Below are positions 17,096-25,356 of a DNA stretch of 64,000 bases, one piece after another; position 1 is the stretch's first letter; each line of letters begins with the position of its first letter. Origin of the DNA: Agarivorans litoreus (GTDB lineage Bacteria > Pseudomonadota > Gammaproteobacteria > Enterobacterales > Celerinatantimonadaceae). A program made the position numbers and the translations under genes. The notes under the pieces are model-generated. The model was not told the origin of the DNA. It saw only the letters and a list, made by a program, of their open reading frames with translations, and made no database searches. The stretch spans positions 2,435,001 to 2,499,000 of the forward strand of contig NZ_BLPI01000001.1 in assembly GCF_019649015.1 (NCBI RefSeq). Reading direction: 5' to 3'.

Positions 17096-18919
17096 ATGAA
17101 AGGGGCTTTTAAACTTCGCACTCCTATTGCCAAACGATTAGTTATTTTAATCGTAAGCGCTAGCACCTTGTTTGCTTTGTTATCTGTGGCGGTGCAACTG
17201 GCGTTTAATTTTTCTGGCGCAGTTAAAAACGCTGAGCAGTGGGTTGATGAATACAACCAAGCTAACTTGAGCGCGATAGAGCGAGCAGTATGGGAAATTG
17301 ATTACCAGCTGCTGGATGATTTGCTGCAAGGTTTTGTTCGGCAGCAATACGTGTCATCGGTTCATTTCTCAACCGACGAAGGTATGGCTTCGGGCGTTGG
17401 TGAAGCAGACTTAAGCCAGAAATTTTATGTTTATTCACTCGACCACCAAGGCACTGCGCTGGGCAAACTTACGGTTGGCCTAGACTTATCCTTGATCAAG
17501 CAAGATATAAAAGCCCAAGCTTTAGTTATATTGCTAACCAATGGCTTAAAAACCTTTTTAATGAGCATGATTATTTTATTGCTTGTGGGGCGTATTGTGA
17601 CAGGCGACTTACGACGTTTAGCCGAGGCTGCCGATCAGATATTTACCGAAGAGCAGCAGATTGTTCAGTTGCCTAGTAAGCTACTAAAACGTAATGATGA
17701 AATTGGCCTAGTGGCCAGCTCCATGCAACAGCTACAACAACGTTTGCAACGTGGCTTAAATGCCCGTTTAGAAGCCGAGCAGCAGTTGCATCAGCACCGG
17801 CAGGCGTTAGAAGAAACCGTTGAACAACGCACCTCGGTGCTTAATTGGCAAACCGAGGCCAATCAATTGCTATCCGAGATATCCCTGTCTTTTTTAAATC
17901 AAACATCCAGTAATTCAAAAGCATTGTTACAGCGAGCCACCTCAGCCATAGGCAGTTTGTTCCCAGTAGAGCGGGTGGTGGTTTTGGAATTTGAGCGCCA
18001 GCAAGCGATTTATCGCGATGTATGGAGTGTGCCTGGGCATTTAGCGCCTATAGAGCCGGTGGACTTAAGCCAACTTAGTGAGCTAAAGCGGCGTTTGGTG
18101 AGTGTAGCGCCTATAGTTGTAAACGATGTGGAAAAGCTTAAACGGCAAGCCCCCGCCGAATATCAGCTACTTACTCACTACGGAATTAAGTCCTTTGTAG
18201 GTATTCCCTTAAGTGATGGTAATAAGGCTTTTGGTTTACTGAATTGTGTGAGCTTGAGCTATTGCGCAATTTGGGATGATTACCAAGTTGTATTGTTAAG
18301 TCAATTTGCCGCTGCCATTAGTGGTTTGTTAATTAATGAAAAAAACGATCAGGCAATGAATCGTCTGCAAAACGAACTGCTGCAGGTGAATGAACGCTTG
18401 CAGGTACTAGCTGAAACCGATGAACTAACAGGTTTGGTTAACCGTAGGCCGTTTAAGCGAGAATTAAACCGCGCTGTAACCAGTGCCAGAAGGCACAAAT
18501 CCCAGTTGGCAGTGCTAATGGCCGACATCGATTACTTTAAAGCTTATAACGACCACTACGGACATGTGCAAGGTGATGAAGCCCTAAAGCTAGTAGCCAA
18601 AGCTCTGAACGAAGTGGTAAAGCGTAGTGAAGATTGTGTGGCGCGGGTCGGTGGTGAAGAGTTTGCCATCTTAGTCTCTGATGCCAACCAAGACGAGCTG
18701 CCCAAAATGGCTGAGCGGCTGGTTAAAGAGGTTGCCAAATTACAAATTGAGCATGCAGATTCGCAAGTAAGCTCGGTATTAACAATTAGTGTCGGCGGCG
18801 TTTTAATTGAACCTGATGATGTTATTGACCCTACCAAGCTGTTAGAGCTTGCCGATACGTGTTTGTATAAGGCAAAACATCAGGGGCGTAATCAAGCAGT
18901 GTTAGATCTGGATGTTTAA
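17096..18919 (+). CDS. Membrane diguanylate cyclase with HAMP and GAF domains
   Basis: The 607-residue protein makes c-di-GMP from two GTP. TM1 is at about 13-35, a periplasmic sensor of about 115 residues follows, TM2 is at about 150-172, HAMP at about 173-225, a coiled coil to about 260, a GAF domain at about 265-420 and GGDEF at about 435-600. The active-site motif is GGEEF (519-523) and the inhibitory I-site RSED lies at 510-513, so an active, product-inhibited enzyme is expected. It starts six bases after the binding-protein gene. The short periplasmic domain probably receives a signal from that protein. There is no EAL domain. Confidence 0.92.
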   Translation: MKGAFKLRTPIAKRLVILIVSASTLFALLSVAVQLAFNFSGAVKNAEQWVDEYNQANLSAIERAVWEIDYQLLDDLLQGFVRQQYVSSVHFSTDEGMASGVGEADLSQKFYVYSLDHQGTALGKLTVGLDLSLIKQDIKAQALVILLTNGLKTFLMSMIILLLVGRIVTGDLRRLAEAADQIFTEEQQIVQLPSKLLKRNDEIGLVASSMQQLQQRLQRGLNARLEAEQQLHQHRQALEETVEQRTSVLNWQTEANQLLSEISLSFLNQTSSNSKALLQRATSAIGSLFPVERVVVLEFERQQAIYRDVWSVPGHLAPIEPVDLSQLSELKRRLVSVAPIVVNDVEKLKRQAPAEYQLLTHYGIKSFVGIPLSDGNKAFGLLNCVSLSYCAIWDDYQVVLLSQFAAAISGLLINEKNDQAMNRLQNELLQVNERLQVLAETDELTGLVNRRPFKRELNRAVTSARRHKSQLAVLMADIDYFKAYNDHYGHVQGDEALKLVAKALNEVVKRSEDCVARVGGEEFAILVSDANQDELPKMAERLVKEVAKLQIEHADSQVSSVLTISVGGVLIEPDDVIDPTKLLELADTCLYKAKHQGRNQAVLDLDV

Positions 18920-19003
18920 GTGCTGCGTTAGTTCAAAAATATAAGCTTTTCTGGCAGCTACCGAGCCCTGGTTTGTTCCTAATCAAAGTTAAAGAGGATC
19001 TTA

Positions 19004-19095
19004 ATTTCTCCCTACCAAGCGGTGAAGTGGGTCGCATTTATTGGTGCTTGTTTTCTCCACAATGGTGATTGTACTTACCGCTTGTAGGGAGAAAT
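19004..19095 (+). promoter_or_regulatory. Long-range inverted repeat that can cover the RBS of a small ORF
   Basis: ATTTCTCCCTACCAAGCGGT (19004-19023) is the inverted complement of 19077-19095, with a single unpaired base. The right arm contains AGGGAG, the ribosome binding site of the ATG at 19099. In RNA the arms would form a stem of about 19 bp enclosing 53 bases and hide the ribosome binding site. Regulation is inferred from this geometry. Confidence 0.55.
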
Positions 19096-19098
19096 ACC

Positions 19099-19509
19099 AT
19101 GAACCAAGGCATACTCAATGTTCTGGCTTTAAGCATTGTTCTCACTAGGGTCTGTTGATCTTTGGTGTTGAAATTTTGTTCGAGATAAGCGGGCTTTAAT
19201 CGCGGCGAGCACTTAGAAGCCTAGTGGGCTAAGCAAAAAGTGCTTAACAAAGAGTAAAGTTCGCTTATCCGAACCCTTCGGGCAGTATTTTTTAACCATT
19301 TATTCAGCGTTAGCGAGTGATTATTAAGCCCACTTAACTACACACTCACTGCCTTGCCTAAATGGCTAATAAATTGCTGCAAAAACCATCAGCAAAGATC
19401 AACAGACCCTGAGTATTTAGGTATTGTTGTGTTGGCGGGCATGGCTCTTTGCCCAACCGCACTGGCTGCGGAGTTGCTGCTGGTATTCGCTGGTGATGTC
19501 ACAGAATAG
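19099..19509 (+). pseudogene. Small membrane or secreted ORF interrupted by a MITE
   Basis: From ATG 19099, preceded by AGGGAGAAATACC, 16 codons read MNQGILNVLALSIVLT before the MITE begins. Beyond the MITE the same frame continues as EYLGIVVLAGMALCPTALAA and on to a TAG at 19507-19509. Removing the element restores an uninterrupted hydrophobic protein of about 48 residues. It may have been a small membrane peptide or a protein with a signal sequence (ALAA looks like a cleavage site). No family is recognised. The upstream arm that can cover its ribosome binding site suggests that the ancestor was tightly controlled. Confidence 0.55.
19148..19409 (+). mobile_element. 262-bp MITE, copy 1
   Basis: The element begins GGGTCTGTTGATCTTTG and ends in the inverted sequence CAAAGATCAACAGACCC, 17-base perfect terminal inverted repeats. 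It codes for no protein. A second copy in opposite orientation at 44500-44761 has the same length and differs at about five positions. Flanks are TA on the left and TG on the right, consistent with a TA target duplication of which one copy has mutated; TA duplication is typical of IS630/Tc1-mariner elements. It interrupts a small ORF. Confidence 0.85.
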
Positions 19510-19613
19510 CCATAGAATTTTCACCAGCTACATTGTTAATTGTTCATTTGTCAGTAAGTCGGTAATTATGTTTTATAATATAAACATGGCCAACAAGGAT
19601 TAAGGACTTGAAT

Positions 19614-20123
19614 ATGAGCCATACAAGAATGCTTAAACTGGCGATCAGTGCCTATGTTGCTTGTGCTTTATTGGCATTTTTGGCGACCGCCTTTAGTGGC
19701 GGCTTTTCTGATTATCATATAATCCAGCGAGTTTGGATCTTTCCGTTACGGTTTGAGTTTGCTTTGGTGCTGCTGTTTCTTAGCTTACTCGCTAGTTACT
19801 CCTTGCTGCACGACAGTTTACATGGCCGCTTGTTACTTACCGGGATTGCGGTTGTGCATATCCTAAATATGATCTTTGCAACCAGTTTGGTGGAGTCTTC
19901 TATAGTGGCTTTGTTTAGTGCGGCCAGTATGATGAGCCTAGGTTTACTGGTATATGTCGCTTGGACCAATCCACAAAACACGAAAGTGAAGCGCTTACAG
20001 CAATATCAAATACAACGACGCCGCGCCAAAGAAGAGCAAGATAAGATTGATTACGCTTATTTAAGCGCTGTGCCACCCACCAATGAGCAGCATGCTGAGC
20101 ACTCAGGTAAAGAGGGTCATTAG
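19614..20123 (+). CDS. Hypothetical membrane protein
   Basis: A 169-residue protein with four predicted helices (about 8-28, 42-62, 68-90 and 95-115) and a charged cytoplasmic C-terminus rich in Arg, Lys, Gln and Glu. No family is recognised. ATG at 19614 is chosen because AAGGA lies seven bases upstream; an in-frame TTG at 19608 falls too near that site. It is convergent with the six-gene operon that ends at 20153. Function unknown. Confidence 0.65.
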   Translation: MSHTRMLKLAISAYVACALLAFLATAFSGGFSDYHIIQRVWIFPLRFEFALVLLFLSLLASYSLLHDSLHGRLLLTGIAVVHILNMIFATSLVESSIVALFSAASMMSLGLLVYVAWTNPQNTKVKRLQQYQIQRRRAKEEQDKIDYAYLSAVPPTNEQHAEHSGKEGH

Positions 20124-20152
20124 CCTTGAAATCACAAGAACAAATTGTTTGG

Positions 20153-20545
20153 TTAAGCGGGTTCTTGTAGTTGTTGGCAATAGCTCCAAAGGTAGAGGCT
20201 ACCGATAGCCAGGCCAGGCAGAATGGCTTCTAATAAATCGGGTGTTTTCTGCCAAGTATGTAACAAGACTGGGATCGCCAGCATGACTAACCAAGATACC
20301 GACATCGCCGACCAACGCATTGCTTGGCTATAACCCCAATAAGCCAGCATTGATTTAGCGATAAAGCTAATTAACCAGGTTGATACAAAAGCATAACTGC
20401 CCTGAACTAAGCCCGCTTTTAAGGCAACTTGGTTACCGTGTTCGCTATTCACAAAGGCAGCCCAAGCGCCATACACCAAGGCTGCAAGTAAGGCGATTTG
20501 CCAAGGGCTAAGTCGGTTAACTAGCTTGCGGTAGTTATTAATCAT
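20153..20545 (-). CDS. Hypothetical membrane protein, last gene of the olsF operon
   Basis: A 130-residue protein with about four hydrophobic helices (15-32, 50-65, 80-96 and 105-122) and short loops. No domain is recognised. Its start overlaps the stop of the YHS-protein gene by eight bases, so it is translationally coupled to the operon that starts at 25173. Function unknown. Confidence 0.7.
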   Translation of the reverse strand: MINNYRKLVNRLSPWQIALLAALVYGAWAAFVNSEHGNQVALKAGLVQGSYAFVSTWLISFIAKSMLAYWGYSQAMRWSAMSVSWLVMLAIPVLLHTWQKTPDLLEAILPGLAIGSLYLWSYCQQLQEPA

Positions 20546-20972
20546 TTAGCACTGCTGGCCAGTTTTTGTCGGCACTAACAATGAAATCATCGCGATTAGC
20601 CGTCCATTTTTGCTGCACGCTGGCGTTATAGTTTAAGTAAAGCTTGCCATCGAGCACGGTGAACTGCTCTGGTTCAATGCTGGCTGTTTTGCCTTTGGCT
20701 ACCGCATAGGCGCAGTACCCACCGTATTGTGGCGCATATTTTTCTGGCTCGGCTTTAAACATGGCTAAGTTTTCTGCGCTACTAAAGCGCCAGGTTGCGC
20801 CTTGCCATTCATATTCAAAGCTTTCTTTGCCTTCTACTGGTTTGTTTTCAGTAAAATAAGCCACACTATCGTAACCTTTGATGGCTAGGTTATTAAACCA
20901 AGAGGTATAGATGGGATCTGCAGCAAAGCTGTATCCGGAGACAAATAGTAAGGCGAGCATTAGTTTTTTCAT
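20538..20972 (-). CDS. Secreted YHS-domain protein
   Basis: A 144-residue periplasmic protein with a signal peptide (1-17, ending YSFAA) and a YHS-type domain: IKGYDSVAYFTENKPVEG (31-48), then FSSAENLAMFKAEPEKYAPQYGGYCAYAVAKG. The YHS domain often marks metal-binding or copper- and heme-related proteins, here exported. Its start overlaps the stop of the NRDE gene by four bases (ATGA). The association with a TANGO2-type NRDE protein could point to metal or heme handling, but this is inference. Confidence 0.85.
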   Translation of the reverse strand: MKKLMLALLFVSGYSFAADPIYTSWFNNLAIKGYDSVAYFTENKPVEGKESFEYEWQGATWRFSSAENLAMFKAEPEKYAPQYGGYCAYAVAKGKTASIEPEQFTVLDGKLYLNYNASVQQKWTANRDDFIVSADKNWPAVLND

Positions 20973-21757
20973 AGGGTTACCTCGTCGATTAAATTAGAAC
21001 GGATGATGGAAAGTTGGCGTTGTTGTTTCTCTAGTAAGCTTGCATCTAAGGGCTGAGTAGCTTGGCTAAGTTGCTGTCGCCACGCTTGTAGGCTAGCTTC
21101 TGGGTAGTAATCAAATTCGCTATTTTGGGCACTTAGGCGTACTTGGCAAATGCTTTTGCTGTGGGCTTCATCTCTGTCCATAAGTACCGAGTGGCTGCGG
21201 TTCTGTTGGCATTGCTGCAGGTGAATATCGCTAAGTACTCGTTCGGCAGAGCTAGGTTTATGTTTCAGCCATTGTTGGAAGCGGCGTTTTCGGCTAGCCA
21301 ATACCTGTTGGGTATTTAAGGCGGATGAACTGAGCTGAATGGCCTTGTCGCTAAGATGATGATGGCTAAGCTGTTTACCACTCCAAGAAAAGTGCTGGCA
21401 ATCATTGGCTGATATCATTAATAGATCAAAAGGGTTGAAGTGCTGGTAATCTTGCGTAGCTAAGTGTTGCTCAAGGCGTTGGCTACTGCCTAACGCCAAG
21501 GCTTGGGGAATGATTTGTCCGCGTGTGGGCGCACCTGCGTGCTGTGGATCTTGGTAACGATTTAATAGCGCTAATACAACCCCATGATTGTTAAAGCCAA
21601 ACCAGGTACCACCAGCTTGTCCATCAACGGGGTAAACCAATACCGTATCACCATTATGCTGTTGCTTTATGCCTGCTTCATGGCGATGACGGGCTTCATC
21701 ACGGTTCATGGTAATTACGGTTTGTTGGCCAAGGCGCAATACACTAACAGTACACAT
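20969..21757 (-). CDS. NRDE family protein (TANGO2-like)
   Basis: A 262-residue protein of the NRDE/TANGO2 family. It begins MCTVSVLRL and carries the name-giving TMNRDEARHRHEAG at about 16-29, followed by GGTWFGFNNHGVVLALLNRYQ near 49-69. The N-terminal Cys could be a nucleophile, as in Ntn-fold relatives. Eukaryotic TANGO2 has been implicated in heme trafficking and lipid metabolism; the bacterial role is not settled. It starts immediately after the DinB-like gene stop and overlaps the YHS gene by four bases, so it is in the middle of a coupled operon. Confidence 0.87.
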   Translation of the reverse strand: MCTVSVLRLGQQTVITMNRDEARHRHEAGIKQQHNGDTVLVYPVDGQAGGTWFGFNNHGVVLALLNRYQDPQHAGAPTRGQIIPQALALGSSQRLEQHLATQDYQHFNPFDLLMISANDCQHFSWSGKQLSHHHLSDKAIQLSSSALNTQQVLASRKRRFQQWLKHKPSSAERVLSDIHLQQCQQNRSHSVLMDRDEAHSKSICQVRLSAQNSEFDYYPEASLQAWRQQLSQATQPLDASLLEKQQRQLSIIRSNLIDEVTL

Positions 21758-22270
21758 TTAGTTGCCTTGTTGGCGCAGGTAACTCGCAGTGCTAGGTGCG
21801 ATGCCCATGTTATTGTCTATCGATAAACCCAGCTCTTTTGCCACTAATTTGGCATACGCAACATGGTGTACGGTATGGTTAATTAAGTAGCATAGTTCGC
21901 GGCTTAAACTGCTATCAAACTGCATGCTTTGTTGCTGCTTCAAGGAAATCTCTGATTCCACCTTAATCGGGCGTTCATCAATGCTGGATTGTGGGTGAAG
22001 GAACCAGTTACACAACTGATTGATCAGTTGTAAGGCTAAGCTTGGGTTATTCTCGATATCGCTGTCGCGATGGCGCGAGTTGTAATCAATACTGCCTTTA
22101 TTTAAACCATGTTGTAGTGCTAGGAAGTGATCTAGAATGTGTCGTACATGGCGGCCAATGCCTGATTCACTGTGAACAGAGGGCTGGTTGTAGAGTGCTC
22201 CATCACTCGCTTCAACTAATTGTTGCACTTGTTGAAGTGCCTCTACGGTAGCTTCACGCAGCTGCTTCAT
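21758..22270 (-). CDS. DinB-like metal-binding protein
   Basis: A 170-residue protein with the four-helix DinB/YfiT-like layout. Histidines at HVRHILDHFL (41-50) and in HTVHHVAYAK (about 130-139) supply the usual metal-binding triad. Such proteins often act as metal-dependent thiol transferases or remain of unknown function. ATG at 22270 has GGAGAACC upstream and overlaps the end of the OlsF-like gene by 17 bases. It is the third gene of the operon. Confidence 0.8.
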   Translation of the reverse strand: MKQLREATVEALQQVQQLVEASDGALYNQPSVHSESGIGRHVRHILDHFLALQHGLNKGSIDYNSRHRDSDIENNPSLALQLINQLCNWFLHPQSSIDERPIKVESEISLKQQQSMQFDSSLSRELCYLINHTVHHVAYAKLVAKELGLSIDNNMGIAPSTASYLRQQGN

Positions 22271-24035
22271 TGGTTCTCCATTTATTTAAAAAGCGTTCAC
22301 TACCAGTTTGACCGAGGTAACGACGTAAATATTTCTCAGGGGTTTTTCTTAAATCAACAATAATGAGTCCATCTAGCGATTGGTTGAAACTGTTGTTCAG
22401 CGAAAAACAAACAAAGCGGCCATTAAGCGCTAAGTAGTGGCGCAGCAATATGGGGATCGATTTACCCGGTTCACATTGACCTACCAGTTTATTCAGAATG
22501 GCAATATTGCTAAGCGATGCGAGTACCTTGCTCGACCATACTTTGCCTTTCACCTTTAAAGGCACAATCGGCTTAACATCGTTTAGGTAGCGCTGCTCTG
22601 CGCGAAACGCCGAAATCATCGAATCTGAGATAAAGGCTTGAGCCAGCTCGGAATGCTCTTGGGAAATACTCACACAACCAAATAAGGTGTGGTATTGCGG
22701 GTTTTCTGCCACGTAGTGACCAATGCCTTGCCACAGCAAATCGAGCGCTCGAGGATGGCGCTGGTATTTAGGCACCACAAAGGAGCGGCCCATTTCTAAA
22801 CAGTCGCCCATGCGTTTTAAATAGGCTTGGTCAAAATCGTATAGTGAGCGGCTATAAAGAGCATTGATGCCATGTTGCTCAACAATTTCGTTGGCTTGGC
22901 CCAAGCGATAGCCCCCCACCAAGCAATGGGCGTCGTTATCCCAAACAAATAAGTGTAAATAATGAGGGTCAAACTGGTCACTATCTAAGTGTTTCCCGGT
23001 GCCCTCTCCAGCAGCTCTAAAGGTGACTTCGCGCGCCAAGGCTATCTCATCCATAATCGGCCCTAAGCGTGGGTAGGGGGCGCAATACACACTAAAGTTT
23101 CGGTGGCTGACTAAGATGCAGTCTTCTAAAGTATCTAACTGCTTACGTAGTTCTTGGCGGCCATTAGGCAAACATTCAACTAAGTTCAGCGGCGGGTGCT
23201 TGGGCGCAGCTTTAGCTTTTTTATTGTTAGGTAAACTCAGTAAATCAGTCGCTACCCGCAAGTAATCGGTAACGGCTTGTTCATTACTTAAGTTTTGATA
23301 ATCTTTAGGGTCAATAACCTCGCCAATTTGCATGGTAAATTCACGACCACGTTTGTTTATTAGTTCTCTTGGTAGAAGGGCTGTACGTAAACGGCGATGC
23401 AATAAACCAGCGAGATAAAACAACTTGGAATTACGCCCTGTAACAAAACAAGGCAATACGTGCGCCTTATAACGTTTGGCTAAACGCCCAACCAAATTGT
23501 TCCACTGGCGATCTTCTATTTGACCCGTTTCGGTATTGATGGCTGACACCATGCCAGCGGGGTAAATCATTAATGCTCCCCCCTTAGATAAGTGCTGGCA
23601 AGACATGCGAATACCGCGGGCATTTTTCTTGGCGGCTTGCTGTGAGAGCACGTCTACGCCAATAAACAGATTTTGAAACTCTTCTATATTGGCTAACAGT
23701 TCATTTGTGAGCACTTTTAAGTCGGGGCGCACTTGTAGCAATAATTCGCTCATTGCTACGCCTTCTAAGCCGCCCAAAGGATGGTTAGCCACAATCAGTA
23801 GCGGACCTTCTTGCGGCACATTTTTAAGTGCCTCAGGGTTGTTGGCGAGTAGCGAGAAATCTAAGCGGCGCATGGTATGACGCAAAAACTGTTGTGCTGT
23901 TTGGCTGTCATCTACAAACTTAGGAGCAGCATCGTAGTACTTGGCTAAAGTGCTTAAGCCCAAGATCTTTTCTATCACTCTAGCTAACCACTGTGGGCGC
24001 ATGCTCAGCCTAAATGGATTATTTTTTTCCTGCAT
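22254..24035 (-). CDS. olsF: OlsF-like bifunctional ornithine-lipid synthase
   Basis: A 593-residue fusion of two acyltransferases. The N-terminal half (about 60-260) is a PlsC/LPLAT domain with the block ANHPLGGLEG (83-92), where the family has NHxxxxD or a Glu variant, and FVTGRNSKLFYLAG later. The C-terminal half (about 295-450) is an OlsB-like GNAT domain with EVTFRAAGEGTGK and LVGGYRLG. This order is that of OlsF from Serratia, in which the C-terminal part N-acylates ornithine and the N-terminal part adds the second acyl chain, giving a phosphorus-free membrane lipid. The gene lies 10 bases after an ATP-grasp ligase gene and overlaps the next gene. The family call is good; the amino acid used is not proven. 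Confidence 0.82.
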   Translation of the reverse strand: MQEKNNPFRLSMRPQWLARVIEKILGLSTLAKYYDAAPKFVDDSQTAQQFLRHTMRRLDFSLLANNPEALKNVPQEGPLLIVANHPLGGLEGVAMSELLLQVRPDLKVLTNELLANIEEFQNLFIGVDVLSQQAAKKNARGIRMSCQHLSKGGALMIYPAGMVSAINTETGQIEDRQWNNLVGRLAKRYKAHVLPCFVTGRNSKLFYLAGLLHRRLRTALLPRELINKRGREFTMQIGEVIDPKDYQNLSNEQAVTDYLRVATDLLSLPNNKKAKAAPKHPPLNLVECLPNGRQELRKQLDTLEDCILVSHRNFSVYCAPYPRLGPIMDEIALAREVTFRAAGEGTGKHLDSDQFDPHYLHLFVWDNDAHCLVGGYRLGQANEIVEQHGINALYSRSLYDFDQAYLKRMGDCLEMGRSFVVPKYQRHPRALDLLWQGIGHYVAENPQYHTLFGCVSISQEHSELAQAFISDSMISAFRAEQRYLNDVKPIVPLKVKGKVWSSKVLASLSNIAILNKLVGQCEPGKSIPILLRHYLALNGRFVCFSLNNSFNQSLDGLIIVDLRKTPEKYLRRYLGQTGSERFLNKWRTNEAAA

Positions 24036-24045
24036 GGATTACTCC

Positions 24046-25173
24046 TTAATCCGTTTCTGGATAACAAGCAGTGAGTTCACGCTCATGTTTCCAGCGTACT
24101 AGCAGCTCTTTAAATTTAGGTGGTCGATAACCACGTTTGCGATTGGCAGCACCTAGTTCAAATAAGGTTTTGTATTGAAACAATAACGAGCGCATGGCTT
24201 CGCGAAAGGGAGTTTTGCGATCCCAAATATGCAGCGATTCAGAGCTAGCGCTATTTATTTCGACAATCTCCAGATTGGTTCCTTGTTGTAAGTGGGTGAT
24301 GTCGGCGAATTTAATGTCCATTCGTCCATAATAGAACTCGGGCAAATCGGCCATTATTTGGTTAATCGCTTGGTTTAATTCTGGAGTGATTAAGTCATTG
24401 GCATCGCGAAAGATAGCGCCACGACAATGACTGGCCGAAAACACCAATTTATAGGGTTGGCCTTGATCGATAATGCTGTCTAGTTTGTCGTGATGACGAC
24501 TTAAATAGAGGTGTTGCAGTTCGCTAGCGCGAGGGTCTGCTTGAATCAACTGTTTTAGAGTGGACTGGCCATCACCCACTACATAAGGCGTGTACTTTAA
24601 TGCCAAAGAAATAATCTTACCTTGTGGCTGGTCGGGGTGGCGTACAAAGAACACGCCTGCCTCGGCTTCATAGCTGGCCAGTTTTTGAATCAACATGGCT
24701 GCATTAAGCGGATAGTTTTCTAGGCAATCTTGCAGCTCTTGACGGTTATGCAGTAACTTTACTCCCGCACCACGGCAGCCAATATCTGGCTTACCTACAA
24801 CTGGAAACTCGAGGCCGCGTTGTTGCATTTGCTCTAATAAGTCTTCTACTTGACGTGCTAAAGGTGCGCCGGTGCGATTGACCTTCATCCAGGCAAGGAC
24901 AGCATCGTCGCATGACCGGGTAGCTTGAGCCAACAGTTCGCTTTTGCCTACACCTACCATGCCTGCTAGCGGCAACTTAGGGTTGGCTATTAGTGGTAAA
25001 GTAAACGAGCGATGGCGAATGCCCAAGGCTATCCATTGTAATACCACAGGAATATATACTGCCCAAGTTGGCCAAAATTCAAAGAAAGAAGTGGTTTTTC
25101 CGTTCATATCCAAGGCCGGCATACCGGGGGATACGTAAGGTGCAGAGGGTTTGGTATTTGTTTGTTCAGTCAC
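24046..25173 (-). CDS. ATP-grasp ligase, first gene of the olsF operon
   Basis: A 375-residue ATP-grasp protein resembling D-alanine-D-alanine ligase and RimK-type carboxylate-amine ligases. VVGKPDIGCRGAGV (about 124-137) holds the ATP-binding lysine and glycine-rich loop, and EIVEINSASSE (about 306-316) holds the metal-binding Glu and Asn. An N-terminal hydrophobic segment (WAVYIPVVLQWIALGI, about 32-47) suggests membrane association. GTG start at 25173 with AAGGAAG upstream. As leader of the operon containing an ornithine-lipid synthase, it may ligate an amino acid to a lipid or supply its head group. That role is inference. Confidence 0.75.
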   Translation of the reverse strand: MTEQTNTKPSAPYVSPGMPALDMNGKTTSFFEFWPTWAVYIPVVLQWIALGIRHRSFTLPLIANPKLPLAGMVGVGKSELLAQATRSCDDAVLAWMKVNRTGAPLARQVEDLLEQMQQRGLEFPVVGKPDIGCRGAGVKLLHNRQELQDCLENYPLNAAMLIQKLASYEAEAGVFFVRHPDQPQGKIISLALKYTPYVVGDGQSTLKQLIQADPRASELQHLYLSRHHDKLDSIIDQGQPYKLVFSASHCRGAIFRDANDLITPELNQAINQIMADLPEFYYGRMDIKFADITHLQQGTNLEIVEINSASSESLHIWDRKTPFREAMRSLLFQYKTLFELGAANRKRGYRPPKFKELLVRWKHERELTACYPETD

Positions 25174-25356
25174 AGTAACGGCACTTCCTTTTGCTTTTTA
25201 TCTGTACTAACAGACCTGTGTATTGCGATAAATAATTCAATCTCCGTTAAATTCAGTCTAGTTCATTCAATTAATGACTCAATGCGGTGTTATAAAGCTC
25301 CTGTCTAAGCGAGAATAGTTACCAATAAATGTAAGACTTTCGGATGGTTGCGCTGA

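Noticed and set aside
19148-19409. The 262-bp repeat as a conserved RNA gene or insertion sequence with transposase
   Set aside because: It has no ORF for a transposase; perfect inverted ends, TA flanks and disruption of an ORF fit a MITE better than an RNA gene.
19548-19579. TTGTCA and TATAAT as promoter for the 169-residue membrane protein
   Set aside because: Both hexamers are good but the spacing is 20 bases, outside the normal range, so it was not listed as a feature.
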